Assembly: GCA_032716605.1 (NCBI GenBank)
Contig: CM064495.1
Location: 45,840,995 to 45,904,994, forward strand
Origin: Paralithodes platypus
Taxonomy: Eukaryota > Arthropoda > Malacostraca > Decapoda > Lithodidae
DNA: 64,000 nt
Direction: 5' to 3'
Below, in pieces: positions 47,560 through 59,640 of this stretch; position 1 is the stretch's first letter, and each line of letters begins with the position of its first letter. The notes under the pieces were generated by a model. It worked only from the letters and a program-made list of their open reading frames with translations, was not told the DNA's origin and searched no databases. A program made the position numbers and the translations under genes.

Positions 47560-48330
47560 TAGAGAAGAGGAAGCGGGAGAGGAGATAACAGGGTGATAAG
47601 AGGAGAGCATGGAGTGAGTGAAAATTAGAGGAGAGAGAGACGAGCGTTGATACGGAGGGAAGGAGATGGAAACTGCGATAAGAGAGAAGGCGAAGAAAGA
47701 ACGAAAGGATGGTCGCAAAGATAACGCAAGCTAGGAGAAAACAACATGGGAGAGAGAGGAAGGGAAGGAAAGGGAAATGGAAATAGGAAAGAAAATACGA
47801 GATAAAATTAGGGAATATACAAATGAAAATGGGAATACACACGAGATGTAATTAGGGAAGAAAACACCAATGGAAATAGGAAGGAAACTGTGAGATGAAA
47901 ATTGGGAAGGAAACACGAGATGAAATTAGGGAAAGCATAAATATTAAAATTAGATTAAAATTAAGAAAGGAAAACAGTTGCAAGTTGTGAGACCAGAGGG
48001 AAAAAAAAACACGTGAAGAGGAAAAGAAGGAGGAGCATGAAAAAACTACGAGGACGTAGAGGGGAGGTTGGAAAGTAAGATAAGCAAGAAGGAGACGGAC
48101 GGTTGTAGGAGGCCAGAGACGAAGGAAAAGAAGAATTGAGAAGTGCAGGAGCCAGTGACGAAAACTAGAACAATATTGACGAAGAAACCAGCATAATTGA
48201 AAAGACAAACAGTAGAGGGGCCATCGTGAAACCAGATAAAGGGAATAAGAAATAAGCAGAGGGAGAGACAATTAAGCAGAGAACACATCTAATGGAAAAA
48301 TAAAACATTAAATAAGGAAGCGGGAAAGTA
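47560..48330. repeat. Purine-rich region, continued
   Basis: A+G-biased plus strand with loose repeats of GGGAAGGAAACACGAGATGA-like sequence at 47820-47950. Frames up to 202 codons on the minus strand follow from composition. Confidence 0.75.
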
Positions 48331-49407
48331 AGGGAGGATTGTGTGACCGTATCTGAGTTTTAAAAAATAAGTAAAAATAAAGGGTGTGCTCAATAAATAT
48401 ATATATAAATAAATATATACGAGGTGGTCCGGGAGGGTTAGGTTAAATGTATACGTCATCCCTTAGTCCCACCTCTAAAAAAGGCAATGAAAATGGGATG
48501 GGTGGCACCTTCACCACCTCTGGTACAGCATCCAATTAGACATGAACCTGGGACAAATGCTGTAGATAGCTGGTTGTATTTATCCAAAATAACAGGTTTG
48601 TGCATAGTATTAATGAAAAGCAAGGGTCGTACCAAATTTAAACACCATTATTACATAAGAGTAAACTGCAAACAAAACTTACCTACAAACTATAATATAC
48701 CTGTATAAACCTTTAAAAAACAGCAAATACTGTAACTCATTCACAATACCTATCCCAGGATAATGTTTCGCAAGTTACACTAAATACCTACACAAAACCT
48801 CGGACTACACGCCAAGCCTTTTATTAAAAAAACACCCACACACAAAGTTAACGACTATTACCATATTTGCTACACTTGTTCATTGGGAATGTCTGCACTT
48901 CTGAATTTACAAATACGAGACCAAATTTTGGATAGTATGACATTTTATGACATTTTATTTTATTCATAGCACTATTAATTACCAAGTATATAATAAAAAA
49001 GGGTAGTTTTGACAGTCCAGAGTTAGCAAACTGGTGAGGAGTGAGTAAGAGCGACTTGAGAGGAACCAAAAGACCCAGACAGACATTAAGGATGTAGGAA
49101 CAAGAGAGACCAAAATCAAGGAATGAGTCGGACATAACACAAGTAAGAAACCTTCAGGAGGGCGGAAAGTTAAATGATCTGGAGACGAAAATTTCAGAAA
49201 CATATAACAGGTTGAACCCCGAGTGAAGTGGGGCAGAGAGGGTGGGGGGGGGGGGGGGATATATATATACTGTATAAGGTAAGGAGATGCTCAGTTTTAA
49301 CCAAGGTTTTTCGCCCACAGTCATTTCGCTAGAATTAAGATTCGATCCGCTTACATCTACCCAAGATCTATATACAATGTATATTGACCTTGCATCTACC
49401 CCCAACC
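48331..49407. other. Unannotated sequence
   Basis: A 73-codon plus-strand frame (48487-48708) has fairly ordinary composition but no motif I know. A G run lies at 49240-49258. Around 49330-49345 GATTCGATCCGC resembles a tRNA B box in either orientation, with no A box seen. Confidence 0.4.
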
Positions 49408-49545
49408 TATAGAGGAGGCGTGGCTGATGGGTCATAGTACTGGACTAGTATTCCGATTGAATTGGATTCAATTTCCGGTATATTTGGTGACTGATATTTT
49501 AGGGGTTTAATTTGTGCTGCTCTATATTTCAGTATTCCATCATCA
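49408..49545 (+). mobile_element. tRNA-derived SINE
   Basis: A box TGGCTGATGGG (49421-49431) and B box GGATTCAATTTC (49464-49475). The tail has GATATTTTAGGGGTTTAATT followed by TGTGCTGCTCTATATTTCAG, paralleling the copy at 27838. Confidence 0.7.
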
Positions 49546-49693
49546 GCCCAGTGTGATAAAAATGCCCTACAATTGCAAGCAATCCTTAAAAATATAAAAT
49601 ACAGTTACTGAAAGTATGAAAACGTATTACACACACATATTTGACAAAAGACAGTACTGGTACAAATGTTCGAACATATTATGTAATCTTGGC

Positions 49694-49789
49694 AAAGTCT
49701 GTCTGGCCATATATGTCTTGCAGACCTATGCAGTTATTATTAAAGTCTGTCTGGCCATAGATGTCTTGCAGACCTATGCAGTTATTTTA
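49694..49789. repeat. 48-bp tandem duplication
   Basis: AAAGTCTGTCTGGCCATA(T/G)A continues identically for the rest of a 48-bp unit that occurs twice. Since 48 is a multiple of 3, a small frame repeats in phase; I do not consider it a gene. Confidence 0.92.
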
Positions 49790-50076
49790 ATTAATATTTA
49801 TACATAAAAATACACAAATAAAACACATCATTGAGAGATAAAAGGATAAATATAAAGACTATAATAATATGTGCACACTACCATCAACGCAATCTTACCA
49901 CAAATATCCTTACAAATACGTTACATATACACACACACATAACGAAACTATAGACCGTTTAATATATGTGCACATGTACTGTATATCAAAATAACCTTGC
50001 AGCAAGAGGCAAATCAAGTAAGCACACATATACTGTATATACATGTTAATATACTCAGTACATATTTTATAGCAGA

Positions 50077-50284
50077 TTAACCCCTTCTGTACCGGCGACG
50101 TCTTTTTAATTTATTGTGGCTAATACTAATCGATTTTATTCAGTTTACGAAGGATCTCTGGCAATTAACAGACTTTCAATTATCTCCTTTATTATTATCC
50201 TATGATCCTTCTTAAACTGCACAAAATCATCTAGATATAGATAGAATAAATATTTAAAGACGTAGCCGGTGCAGAAAGGGTTAC
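50077..50284. mobile_element. M2-family TTAA element, copy 4
   Basis: Left TTAACCCCTTCTGTACCGGC then GACGTCTTT; right AAAGACGTAGCCGGTGCAGA then AAGGGTTAC. Imperfect ~28-bp inverted ends; the right target site is TTAC. The interior has CGATTTTATTCAGTTTACGA and GGCAATTAACAG. Confidence 0.88.
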
Positions 50285-50580
50285 AAATATAGTAAATGTT
50301 CAGACATTAATACACATATGCATGCACATACAGGTCTACATGTAAACATACAGTACAGTATAGAGACAGTCATATATTGATATTCAAAACTCTAAATTAA
50401 AGTAACCTAATTCAATTTAATTTAACCGATTTTAGCTTAAGCCAACGCAACCTAGCCTAACCTAAGCATATGTTTAAGCTACTCTGAGAAAAGACGGATA
50501 CGTAAGAACACTTCTTCATCCGACCAATTTTGCTCGCCTTTTCTGGCAAAATATTAGAAGTATGTTATACTCATGTGAAT
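50285..50580. other. Unannotated sequence
   Basis: Unique DNA; CCTAGCCTAACCTAAG at 50451 is only a short, imperfect match to arthropod telomere units. Confidence 0.5.
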
Positions 50581-51860
50581 CACCTAGAGCTAACCGATAT
50601 CAGAGTGTAGGGAAACAAAACTAGGGTGCTGACGAAAACCCTTGTCAGCGCAAGGACATGTGGGAGAAAATTTAAGGTAAAGAGATGCTCAGATACGAAG
50701 CTGTAGGAGAATAAGAGAAAGATAATAGGCCGAGGGAGTGAAGAGCTAGGGAGGGAAGGAGAGGGAGTGAAGAGGGAGGGAGGGAGAGAGGTCAGCCGGA
50801 AGTATAAGTGAGGAAGACAAGAGTTCAGAACAATATTAAAAGTGAAATTATATAGATCCGGCACACGACTCAAGACACAAAAAGAACGAGTGGCAAGAAT
50901 TCTAGGATATGTTGGATATTTAAGTAAAATAAAATGTGACTAGTGACAGTGATAGAACAAATCTGAACAACTGACTGGATAATAAATAACATACTATAAA
51001 TGGAAAAAACGTTGCCGGTACAGGAGGGGTTAACATATCAATGCTATGGCAAGATATACGGATAAAGTATGACCATATTGTGGTCCAAACAGGCTATGGA
51101 TGGGTGTGAGTGTGAGGAAAGCCGTGCGGTCGGTAGATAGGGAAATAATCCTAGATAAACCAAGGTGGTGGGGAGAGAAATGGTGACGGCAGGAGCAGGA
51201 GCGATAGGGAGAGAAATAAGAGGGTCCAGCGGCCAGATCAAGACGAACGACACTCAGGACAGAAGGAGAGAAGTTGGATGTAGAAGGATAAAGAAGAAGA
51301 GAAGTAGGGTGTAGAGGGATAACGGGAAGAAGAAATAAAGAAGGATTGGCAAGTTGGACAGAAGGAAGATTTGGATGGTTAAATAGGGATGTTGCCATAA
51401 GGAAAAATGGCATGCTGGACAGAAGGGAAAGGGGAAGATGTGGATGGTTAAATAGGAAAGACAAGTAGGATGTAGAGGAATAAAGAGGGAAGAAGAAATA
51501 AAGGAGCATTGGCATAATGGACGGAAGGAAGAAAGGAAGATTTGGATGGATAAATAGGGATGTTGCAATACGGAAAAATGTACATGCTGGACAGAAAGGA
51601 AAAAATAAGATGTAGATGGTTATACAAGGAAGAAAAGATGAATGGACACACTGGAAATTAAGAGGGGATAGCTTAGAATGAAAATAAAATATAGTACAAC
51701 CGATGGAAAACAAAAAGGTTACATGCTGGACAAACGAAAGGAAGTAAGATGTGGATAGATCAAGAGGAAACACTAGATAGACGAAAAGCATGGAAATAAA
51801 GAGGAACGGCTGAAGCAGAGGATGTCGGAATAAGACGAACGATTAGCTGGTCAGAAGGAA
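50581..51860. repeat. Purine-rich region containing a degenerate ~165-bp satellite
   Basis: A+G-biased plus strand. Within 51240-51740 the phrases GTAGGATGTAGAGGAATAAA, AGAAGAAATAAAG, GGACAGAAGGAAGATTTGGA, TGGTTAAATAGGGATGTTGC and AAAATG(G/T)(C/A)CATGCTGGAC recur in order. A lone M2 end (GCCGGTACAGGAGGGGTTAA) lies at 51014-51033. The 253-codon minus-strand frame is an artefact. Confidence 0.7.
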
Positions 51861-51977
51861 GAATACCAGATGAAAGTGTGTGTTTCTATTAGCCCCCCCA
51901 CCCCCCTCCCCATGCCAACAAGTACAGCGACCACATAACACAAATCTATTTTACAATGGACCGTGGACTGCCTAAGG

Positions 51978-52465
51978 ACCTAGGGAGTCCTACTTAGTGC
52001 CATTCGATTTTCGTCGACCATCTGCTTCTAGAAATGGTCGTAGATTTCATTTTCGCCCAGCCATTCGCCCAGAATCGAAAATATATTTTTCAAAAATCCT
52101 TGGGTTTAAGGCCAGGCATTTCGTTGATTTTGGTCGGATTTTGACTTGTCAATATTATTATATATTTGGATTCGTCTCGTCGTTGCGGATCCAACGGTAT
52201 AATTTTTTGTTAAATTTGACCAATATTTAGGGCCACTAAGCCTATTGTAAAATTTAAAAAATCCATAGACGAGTATTTATGTACGGATATTGTTTAAATT
52301 TATACCACAAGTACGCTTTGGCACGCTGAATCGAATGGCGAAAACAGAATTAAAATCGGATCATTAGTTTAGGATTTCGATTTTGACTTGACCTTCCTGG
52401 AGGGCCGAAATGACCGTTTTTTGGACTTTAAAAATCCTCTGTAGCCCAAACTATAAGTCCTAGGG
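51978..52465 (+). mobile_element. Block A, copy 2
   Basis: Starts ACCTAGGGAGTCCTACTTAG and ends CCCAAACTATAAGTCCTAGG G. Nearly identical to 14752-15228, with small indels. Here it lies to the left of the array and hAT element; at the first locus it lies to the right. Confidence 0.8.
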
Positions 52466-52605
52466 CAGGGGTGTCAAACTATAAGTCCTAGGGCAGGGGT
52501 GTCAAACTATAAGTCCTAGGGCAGGGGTGTCAAACTATAAGTCCTAGGGCAGGGGTGTCAAACTATAAGTCCTAGGGCAGGGGTGTCAAACTATAAGTCC
52601 TAGGG
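52466..52605 (+). repeat. 28-bp hAT-junction array, 5 copies
   Basis: Same unit as 13252-13753. Exactly five 28-bp units precede the hAT element proper. Confidence 0.95.
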
Positions 52606-52671
52606 CAGGGGTGTCAAACTCATTTGCTCTGGCGGGCCAAATTTGACACGGTACAATATTGTAGGGCCGCA

Positions 52672-53107
52672 TTAACCCCTTATGTACCGGTGACGTCTTT
52701 CATATGTTATTGTAGCTATGTTTAGAGGATTTTGTGCAGTTTAAGAAGGATTTGTGGTAGTAAAAAGGAATAAGTGTGATAGTTTAGAGCCCATCAATTG
52801 CTGAAGGCCCTTTTGAAACTGAATAAAATCATCAAATAGTAGCCATATCTATATTTTATTAATTTCACCACAACACCAAACACCCCCCAATGAAATTAAT
52901 TCAAGTATATATGATCCGCCAGGATTCGAACCCGGGTTATCACACACAGATTTTTGCCACCTTAACCATTACACCACCAGGACGGTTAAAGGTTTATGCA
53001 CATGCCTACGACTTATTATCCATTCTCGAATACTGGATATTAATCTAATCATGTTCATACTCCTAACCGCTAAAAGTAAAAAATTACGTTGGTACAGAAG
53101 CGGTTAA
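52672..53107. mobile_element. M2-family TTAA element nested in hAT copy 2
   Basis: Ends TTAACCCCTTATGTACCGGT and TTGGTACAGAAGCGGTTAA. 436 bp, matching 13820-14255, with the same internal SINE. Confidence 0.85.
52802..52989 (-). mobile_element. tRNA-derived SINE inside M2, copy 2
   Basis: Minus-strand B box GGTTCGAATCC (52922-52932) and A box TGGTGTAATGG upstream, as in copy 1. The left boundary is approximate. Confidence 0.7.
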
Positions 53108-53611
53108 TGTAGCAGGCCAAATATAATATACCGGTAATGCCTCCATCCGTCCTATTATAAATACAAATAAATGCTTCATATTATGCAGATATCACAATTT
53201 CAGAAAATATTAAAAAAACATAAAAATATATTATTTAAATATGAATTTACGGCAACTGTGACACATAGTTGTGTTTTATCCCCGTAGCCTTGGGCCACAT
53301 ACTGAGCATGACTGCAAGAACTGTACCACTGGCCCCGAATTGAGCATATCATAAACCCGTTGACGATTTTATTCAGCTTAAGAAGAATGTCTAAGGGTGA
53401 AAGAGTATTTAATCTACTTTAAGCTTCTTACTCTCACAAATACTTCCTAGAATTGGACCTTAAGTTAAAAAAATACCAACATATAATATATTTAAGAAAT
53501 ACTAATTATGTCTACAAGAAAATGCAATATAGGACACTAATTGGCCAAACTGGTTCGCGGGCCGCATGCTACAGGGAGGGGGGCCGCATGTTTGACACCC
53601 CTGGCCTAAAC

Positions 53612-54454
53612 AGTTTTAGAGCTACGTTAATAAGGGACTAGCTATGGGTCGAAGCTATCTGTATACAAAATAAATTTAATAGCTCAAAAATACGGCAACA
53701 AGGCATAAAAGTCTTATCCATATAGGCCACCTATGATTCTCCAGAATAAACAAAAATAACAAATCCGATCATTCATAGGCAAAATAGAAAGCTAGGGAGA
53801 CGCAGGTGGCGCGATAAGGGAGAAATAAGAGAATTCCGTGATCGAAGGAAGACGGACGACCCAGTAAGGACGGAAGAGCAAGTTAGGGACAGATGGAGGG
53901 AGGAGAGAAAGGTGTGGAGGATAGTGGGGGGAGAGAGAGAGAAAAAATAAAATACATAAGAGTGGATGAATGAACAGAGAACAGAAAACGAGCAATATCT
54001 TATATCTAAGTGAAAATTTAAAGAAATTGCCACACATGTGGAATAGCCGAAAAAACATTGACAAATCATAAAAGCTTTATCAAAATAAAAATTAAGAGGA
54101 AAGTGAAAGATATATAAATGAAAACAAGATTAGCCAAATGACGTAAACGCGTGAAATATACATCAGAAATAAAACGCCACTCCTCAAAGTTCTCGAAATA
54201 ATTAAGGTGACTTCAGAGTTGAGAACATTTATGCTTTCACAGTCATATTTCACCACTTGAGAAGAACATAAAGATGATGAACATAAAGAGAGCTGAGATG
54301 TTGACGAACAAGACCAGGTGTGCGCTGACGGGGGAAGTTGAACGGGGTGCTAATTTATAAGGAGAATTCCGCAGCCATTCGTTATACTGGAGCCAGGTTA
54401 AATATATCTCCCTGTACTTCATTGTTGTTATTATAAAATAGGAGTATATGCATA
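53612..54454. other. Unannotated sequence
   Basis: Mildly purine-rich at 53800-53960. No gene recognised. Confidence 0.45.
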
Positions 54455-54667
54455 AAGCCGGTATCACACGAGCGCTTTTTCACTCAACATTTATCCTCAA
54501 CACTGGTCTGGCAGCTTATGAGGTCAACATTTAGAATATTTTGGTCACCTAAATTCATCTATCAACAGTCTAGTTTCCAATACCAGTGCAAAATATTCCA
54601 GAAATGTTGCCAGAAAAATATTGATCATCGAATGTTGACCATAAATGCTCTCGTGTGATACCGGCTT
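54455..54667. mobile_element. M3-family MITE, copy 3
   Basis: Left AAGCCGGTATCACACGAG, right CTCGTGTGATACCGGCTT: a perfect 18-bp terminal inverted repeat. The interior has CTGGCAGC, GTCTAGTTTCCAATACCAGT and GAAATGTTGCCAG. Non-coding. This is the best-preserved copy and defines the family. Confidence 0.9.
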
Positions 54668-55900
54668 AAGAATGGTTCCACAGGTAGCATAATATAACAT
54701 GACAATGATAATATGCATCCGAGTATTATGTAGTACTTTATTTGAGACCTATTTATTGAGTGATCAGGAACATGGGGCTCAGAAGAGATGGCCACGGGGG
54801 TCATTCAATAATACACAAAAAGCTAATTGTGTATAGTCGGCAATTATATGCAGATACTGATCAAGTGTCCCCAAGATTCGTTAATTAGCTCTCGATTAAT
54901 TTTGTGACCAGGCCGGAGCAAATCAGTGACTACAATATCCAGCAGTTATATTATGTGACTATATATATATCAGCCTTCGACTAAATACATCATCTAAATC
55001 CCCCAAAAGTGTGTTTTACCTAATCTCACAGTAATCCATAGCACTATCTATCAAATCATAAACTGCAATACCTTATCAGAACTTAGAGCTCATCCAAGAC
55101 TTCACTAATTGCAGTACACGACAATCTACAAAACTACTCTCAATGGGTTGGCGCCATTCTCCCTACATATGACTGAGAGTGATGAGTGTCGATGAAGAGG
55201 TGTTTGATAAGGAGGAAATGAGTTAGTTTAGAGGGATAAGATAAGGAAGGGGCGAGCGAAGGGACGATAAGAGACGAAAATATGTGATAGCCGAGGTTTA
55301 TAATATGCAATGAAGATGTGGAGTACGTCAGTTAACATCAGGGGGAAATGAGAAAATATGAAACTTAATGTATAATAGATTCAGATAGCGTACGTGTACC
55401 TTTAAAGATTATATGTATCAGTAAGGATAAGTTTGTCATCACTATGCTTGCGTGAATCAGAGAATGGAATAAAGAAAGCAATGGAAGTGATAAGAAATAA
55501 AAGGGGCAGGGGATAACGAAACAATCTAGACGGAGGGAAAAAGGTTTGATGTCGAGTTAAAAGGATGAGTTTCGGTGCTCTACTCCTGTATAGTATAAGC
55601 ATATCGTATATTTCCTTTTGCTATATTATATACTTGCAAGTACTATATTTGCATTGTTATTATTTCCATCTTTCTTTATATCAATTGATGAACACGACTC
55701 AAATATTATAAAATATGTCTAAGTATTTGCATTGACCAACACAGACGTAGTAGGAACGTGCATAGGGTAAACAATCGACCTCTGTTTTACAGCCACAGCC
55801 TCCACGATCACCACAGGCTTAAGTTGGCAACTCTACACAATACTCCGCTGAATAAAACAAAAAATTAAGCAATACTTTGCTAGTGAAAACAAAACTAAGC
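54668..55900. other. Unannotated AT-rich sequence
   Basis: No gene or repeat recognised. Confidence 0.45.
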
Positions 55901-55904
55901 AAAT

Positions 55905-56235
55905 GTACACCAACACTTGACAAAAATATCCTTACTGGACTAAAATAATTAATGGCCACACAGCAATTGACAGGACACACCCATTAGCAATATTCCCTTA
56001 TGCATTTTCCCATTCCAAATTTAACCATATCCCACTCAAAAACCTCCAAACTGGCAATACTGGACTAAGATTATTATTGACCCTCATATTAATCGACAGG
56101 ATACACACATCCAACAATATTCCCATAAGTATTTCCCCACATAAAAACTAGCAATATCCCACTCAAAAACCTCCAAACTGGCAATACTGGACTAAGATTA
56201 TTATTGACCCCCGCAGCAATTGACGGGGCACACAA
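55905..56235. repeat. ~120-bp tandem repeat, 2-3 diverged copies
   Basis: CTGGACTAA recurs at 55935, 56060 and 56177 (spacing 125 and 117). The last two units share ACCTCCAAACTGGCAATACT and AAGATTATTATTGACCC exactly; the first is more diverged. Confidence 0.85.
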
Positions 56236-56421
56236 AGCTCGGGGCCTCACTCGCGGAAGATGGAAATGGGGAGCGACTGGAATTGGGAGAGGGAAGCTGT
56301 GATGGGGAGGAGGAAATATGAGAGTGAGGGGTGATGGCACGGCTCGCTGAAAATAAAAACAAAACAGAAAGTTGGGGGATAGAGAGAGAAGGAGGGAGGA
56401 TTGAACGTATATAGTTCAGCT

Positions 56422-56423
<2 letters not shown>
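56236..56423. other. Unannotated sequence, purine-rich
   Basis: Short unique piece before the TG microsatellite. Confidence 0.5.

Positions 56424-56518
<95 letters not shown>
56424..56518. repeat. (TG)n microsatellite, ~47 units
   Basis: The longest TG run in the window. Confidence 0.97.
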
Positions 56519-57344
56519 GAGGGTAATGGGGAACTTGCAGAGGGCTGGTCGCGTACAGCATGCTATGAGGGGGTTAGAATCAGGAGAATGTAACATTAAT
56601 AAAGTAATAACGATGGAGAAAGACAGATAACTGAACGTGATTATATTGTTACGTCCGTTGCAGGGAATCCACAACATTCTAATCCTGAGCAGCGTAACGA
56701 GTGTGGGATTTGGAAAGATGATTATTAAAAGATAGAAGGAAAATATATAATAATATTTGGATTGGAGAAAAGTACTGGAGTAACGCTCTCAGAGACCAGC
56801 ACGACGTGAGGAAAATATTCGGATATGATGGGGAGAATTTGATACCATATCTGAAGTCATGGCGATCCTTGTAATCCTCCTCTGACATCAAACAAAATGT
56901 CCTCAATATTGTGTTCTGTGTTTCGAGCACTGAAATCGCAATCGACCCAAGCATATTACGAGAATAATCAAAATAATTTAGTTTAACGACTCGGGGAGGG
57001 GGGGGGGGTGAGGGGAGGGGGAAGAATGGGCCTTCAGCACAGTGCACATTTCTTCGGCAGCGCAGGATAAAATCAGAGAAATAATAAAAGCTCAGAGCCC
57101 TCCCCAACCGAATATTTTATCACGAATTCGTCCCTGTGCGCCTCAGAAATAGAGGATAATCTCATCGGTCAGCCTTCATAGCTACACGTTAAAAGAAATA
57201 GAGGAGGGCTGGAGCGGCCTCTTCCCCCTCCAGGCCCATGGTTTACAGGTACACGCTGGCTGAAGCAAAACCATTATTCCAAAAGTTTACGGTTACAGGG
57301 ACCCCGTGCATAGAGGGAGGAGGGAGTTAGGGAGGCAGGGGGGA
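56519..57344. other. Unannotated sequence
   Basis: A minus-strand frame of 142 codons (56679-57107) runs through a G/C run at 56994-57020 and has no recognisable domain. I do not call it. Confidence 0.4.
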
Positions 57345-57462
57345 GGGAGTTACAAGGACATTCAAGGCATATTTAGTATCTCAAAGGCCTTGCGGTATAC
57401 TCCGGGGATATACTGTGGACGAAATGAGAGATTGTGTAATACACTACACTCGTTGCAAAGCA
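57345..57462. repeat. Dispersed repeat, third copy
   Basis: GGAGTTACAAGGACATTCAA, TAGTATCTCAAAGGCCTTGC, GAGAGATTGTGTAATAC and CACTACACTCGTTGC match the copy at 33127-33235 in order. Confidence 0.8.
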
Positions 57463-57539
57463 CGAAATTTCTACCCGCTATGTTAACGAACTGCTCAACC
57501 GAAGAACTACTGTCTATTTATTATAGGTAGGTCAGAAAT

Positions 57540-58256
57540 CGTGACCTTGATCCTCTGTAACTCGGAAATGGCTAGAGCTAATAGGCTGTAGATTTCAACA
57601 CTTATTCCCTGGCTGGTTCTTCCCAAATCGTAGAAAGATTAGCTCAATAACTCTAGCCATTTATGTGCATTAGTTTCCTCATAACTATATTTGTGTTGAA
57701 CCTCTTCAACTCTAACTTCCAAATTAGTTACATACTGTATTGACATTGCTTCTAAACATATTGCAACACTCCACGTTGTCAAACAGACTCACGAGTTTAA
57801 AAGACTTCAATGAGCTGACCTTCTAGTCTAAGAGTTCCCAAAAAAAAAAAAACGAAAGCTCTCAAACAGTCCTTATTAGTCAGTCTTTAAACCGATGGAA
57901 TAATCAACCTTTGAAGCCATAGCATGGGCTCTATCTAATCGCTCATTATTTGTCCTAAGTGCTGGAGACCAGTATTCTACATTTGTCTGTAGAAGGGGCC
58001 GTATTACAGCATTGTATAGACAGAGTAAGTATTATCTTCTATATTGAAACTCTCTCTCAATCACAGCCAAATCATTTCAGGAATTTCTTATTTACTCGAA
58101 TGCATTGATTGCACAACCAGGTTATTGCAAAGTAGAATACAAGAATAATTTTCCAGATCAGACATTAAAATCGTTCCCAATACCGAACAGTCCAATTTAG
58201 GATTTGTTTGACTGAAATGCATCACAATGCAATTCACCTTGTTTAGTGGCATCTGC
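57540..58256 (-). pseudogene. Non-LTR retrotransposon (LINE) reverse-transcriptase remnant
   Basis: Minus-strand fragments in shifting frames line up with the C-terminal part of a LINE reverse transcriptase. 58088-58252 encodes MPLNKVNCIVMHFSQTNPK, like the thumb region (PLN..KC.VMH.G..NP). 57879-58031 encodes LYNAVIRPLLQTNVEYWSPA followed by LRTNNERLDRAHAMASK, like the LY...VRP.LEY....WSP motif of CR1/Jockey-type elements. Around 57785-57830 RLEGQLIEVFK matches the RLRGDLIEVFK-type motif. Stops and frameshifts separate them, and the 5' side is lost into a TG/GA microsatellite. Family assignment is by motif recognition, not by search. Confidence 0.75.
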
Positions 58257-58264
58257 TGAGGGAG

Positions 58265-58345
58265 AGTGTGTGAGTATGTGATCGTATGTGTGTGTTTGTG
58301 TGTGTGTGTGAGAGAGAAAGAGAGATTGAGAGAGCGAGTGAGTGA
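58265..58345. repeat. TG/GA compound simple repeat
   Basis: GTGTGT then GAGAGA; it has replaced the 5' continuation of the LINE remnant. Confidence 0.85.
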
Positions 58346-58621
58346 GAGACAGTTGGGATGGGGGGAGCGGGGGGTATAGACAGTAGCGCACACACCCACC
58401 CCAGTAACCCTTGGCCATAATCGTCAAAAAACTCCAGGAGGAAGGGGAGACAAAAATTGGCTTCCCGTAATGAGAGCACGGCGCAGTGCTCTTGATAATA
58501 CCTTCCATTGTCAAAATTAAGTCCATAAATCCTGTTTATATTCTGTTGCAGCAGCGCCCGGCCCCCCTCTTAAGAGTTACGGGGGATGTCAGCCATACGT
58601 TGTCTCATCCCTCCCCTCCTC

Positions 58622-58622
58622 T

Positions 58623-58667
<45 letters not shown>
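58622..58667. repeat. (CT)n microsatellite
   Basis: About 22 CT units followed by a short ACAC run. Confidence 0.95.
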
Positions 58668-58669
<2 letters not shown>

Positions 58670-58849
58670 ACACACACACGCAAACACCCATGCTTGTTTT
58701 CTTACTTGCCCTATGGACATCACATATATATACTTTGCTTCGTAATCCTTTACAATGAATTTTCATTAAGGTCATCTTAATACAAAATGTTCCAAATATA
58801 ATCGGTGATTCTTTCACTTACCCTATCCTTTATGTGCTTTGTCTGTTAA

Positions 58850-58985
58850 CTCTCTCTCTCTCTCATCCCTCCCCTCCTGTCCTACTCTCTTTATGTCCCT
58901 CTCTCTCTCTCTCTCTCTCCCCTCCTGTCCTACTCTCTTTATGTCCCTCTCTCCAGTGTGCCCCTCTCTCCCTCTCTCTCTTTTT
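58850..58985. repeat. CT-rich repeat with a ~62-bp duplication
   Basis: CCCCTCCTGTCCTACTCTCT and TTATGTCCCTCTCTC occur at 58870 and again at 58919. Confidence 0.85.
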
Positions 58986-59640
58986 ATGGTCGTTTTATAT
59001 CCCCCCTCTCTTCGTTTTATTCCATTTCTGGTGTTTTGTATATGCTTGGTTCCTGTCAGTTTTTAGCAGTGCTTTCAGATGCACCTGTTGTTATTGCTTT
59101 TATCTCCGCCGCTCTCCTCTCGCTCGCCCCCACAACTTTATTTTTATATTTCCATTTTATTTATTTTCTCTTTATGTGCCCTACCGTTTTTACAGAGCGG
59201 AGTGATTGTTCCTTAGTGATTGTTCTAGTGGTCGTCTGTCTGCTTCTCTGTGCCGGGATGATTGTGGGCGCGATGTTTTCTAGTTTTGAGGCTTTCCCTT
59301 GATTGTGTTTTTTATCTGGGTCTGTGTGTGTGCGTGCGTTTCTTTCGCTGTGCCTCCCTCTGCACTCTATTCGTCTATTCCTTCCCTCTAACAATTGATA
59401 AATAGTCTCCCAAAGATGACAGAATGAATATGAACATGTGAGAAACAACATTTAATTGCCCGAAAATACTCATCACATAGTATTTCATGTACTTTACATT
59501 CATTATACGATCATTTTTGACAGATTGTATTCAATTTGGTCTGTAAGTCGGTATCTATATGTTCTTTCATTGTATAAATTTAGCAATTGCGATCATTCTG
59601 ATTACATTCTTTAAATTCAGTGTAATTCTTTGTGATCAGC
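58986..59640. other. Unannotated sequence
   Basis: T-rich unique DNA with overlapping plus-strand frames (58834-59302) in all three phases; hydrophobic content follows from T richness. No gene called. Confidence 0.45.

Larger units (their letters stand above)
52606..53603 (+). mobile_element. hAT-type non-autonomous element, 998 bp, copy 2
   Basis: CAGGGGTGTCAAACTC to TTTGACACCCCTG, the same length as copy 1 and differing by scattered substitutions only, including the same nested M2 and SINE. The left neighbour is TCCTAGGG, but the right neighbour is GCCTAAAC, so the 8-bp duplication seen at the first locus is absent. Confidence 0.92.

Noticed and set aside
48487..48708. 73-codon plus-strand frame as a gene
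   Set aside because: Composition is ordinary, but there is no motif, no supporting context and no splice or promoter evidence, so not called.
50451..50466. Telomeric TTAGG repeat
   Set aside because: Only three irregular units; also irregular near 11330-11530. Too short and imperfect.
51997..52230. 77-codon frame in block A
   Set aside because: Arg/Phe-rich with no domain; the other block A copy does not keep an equivalent complete frame.
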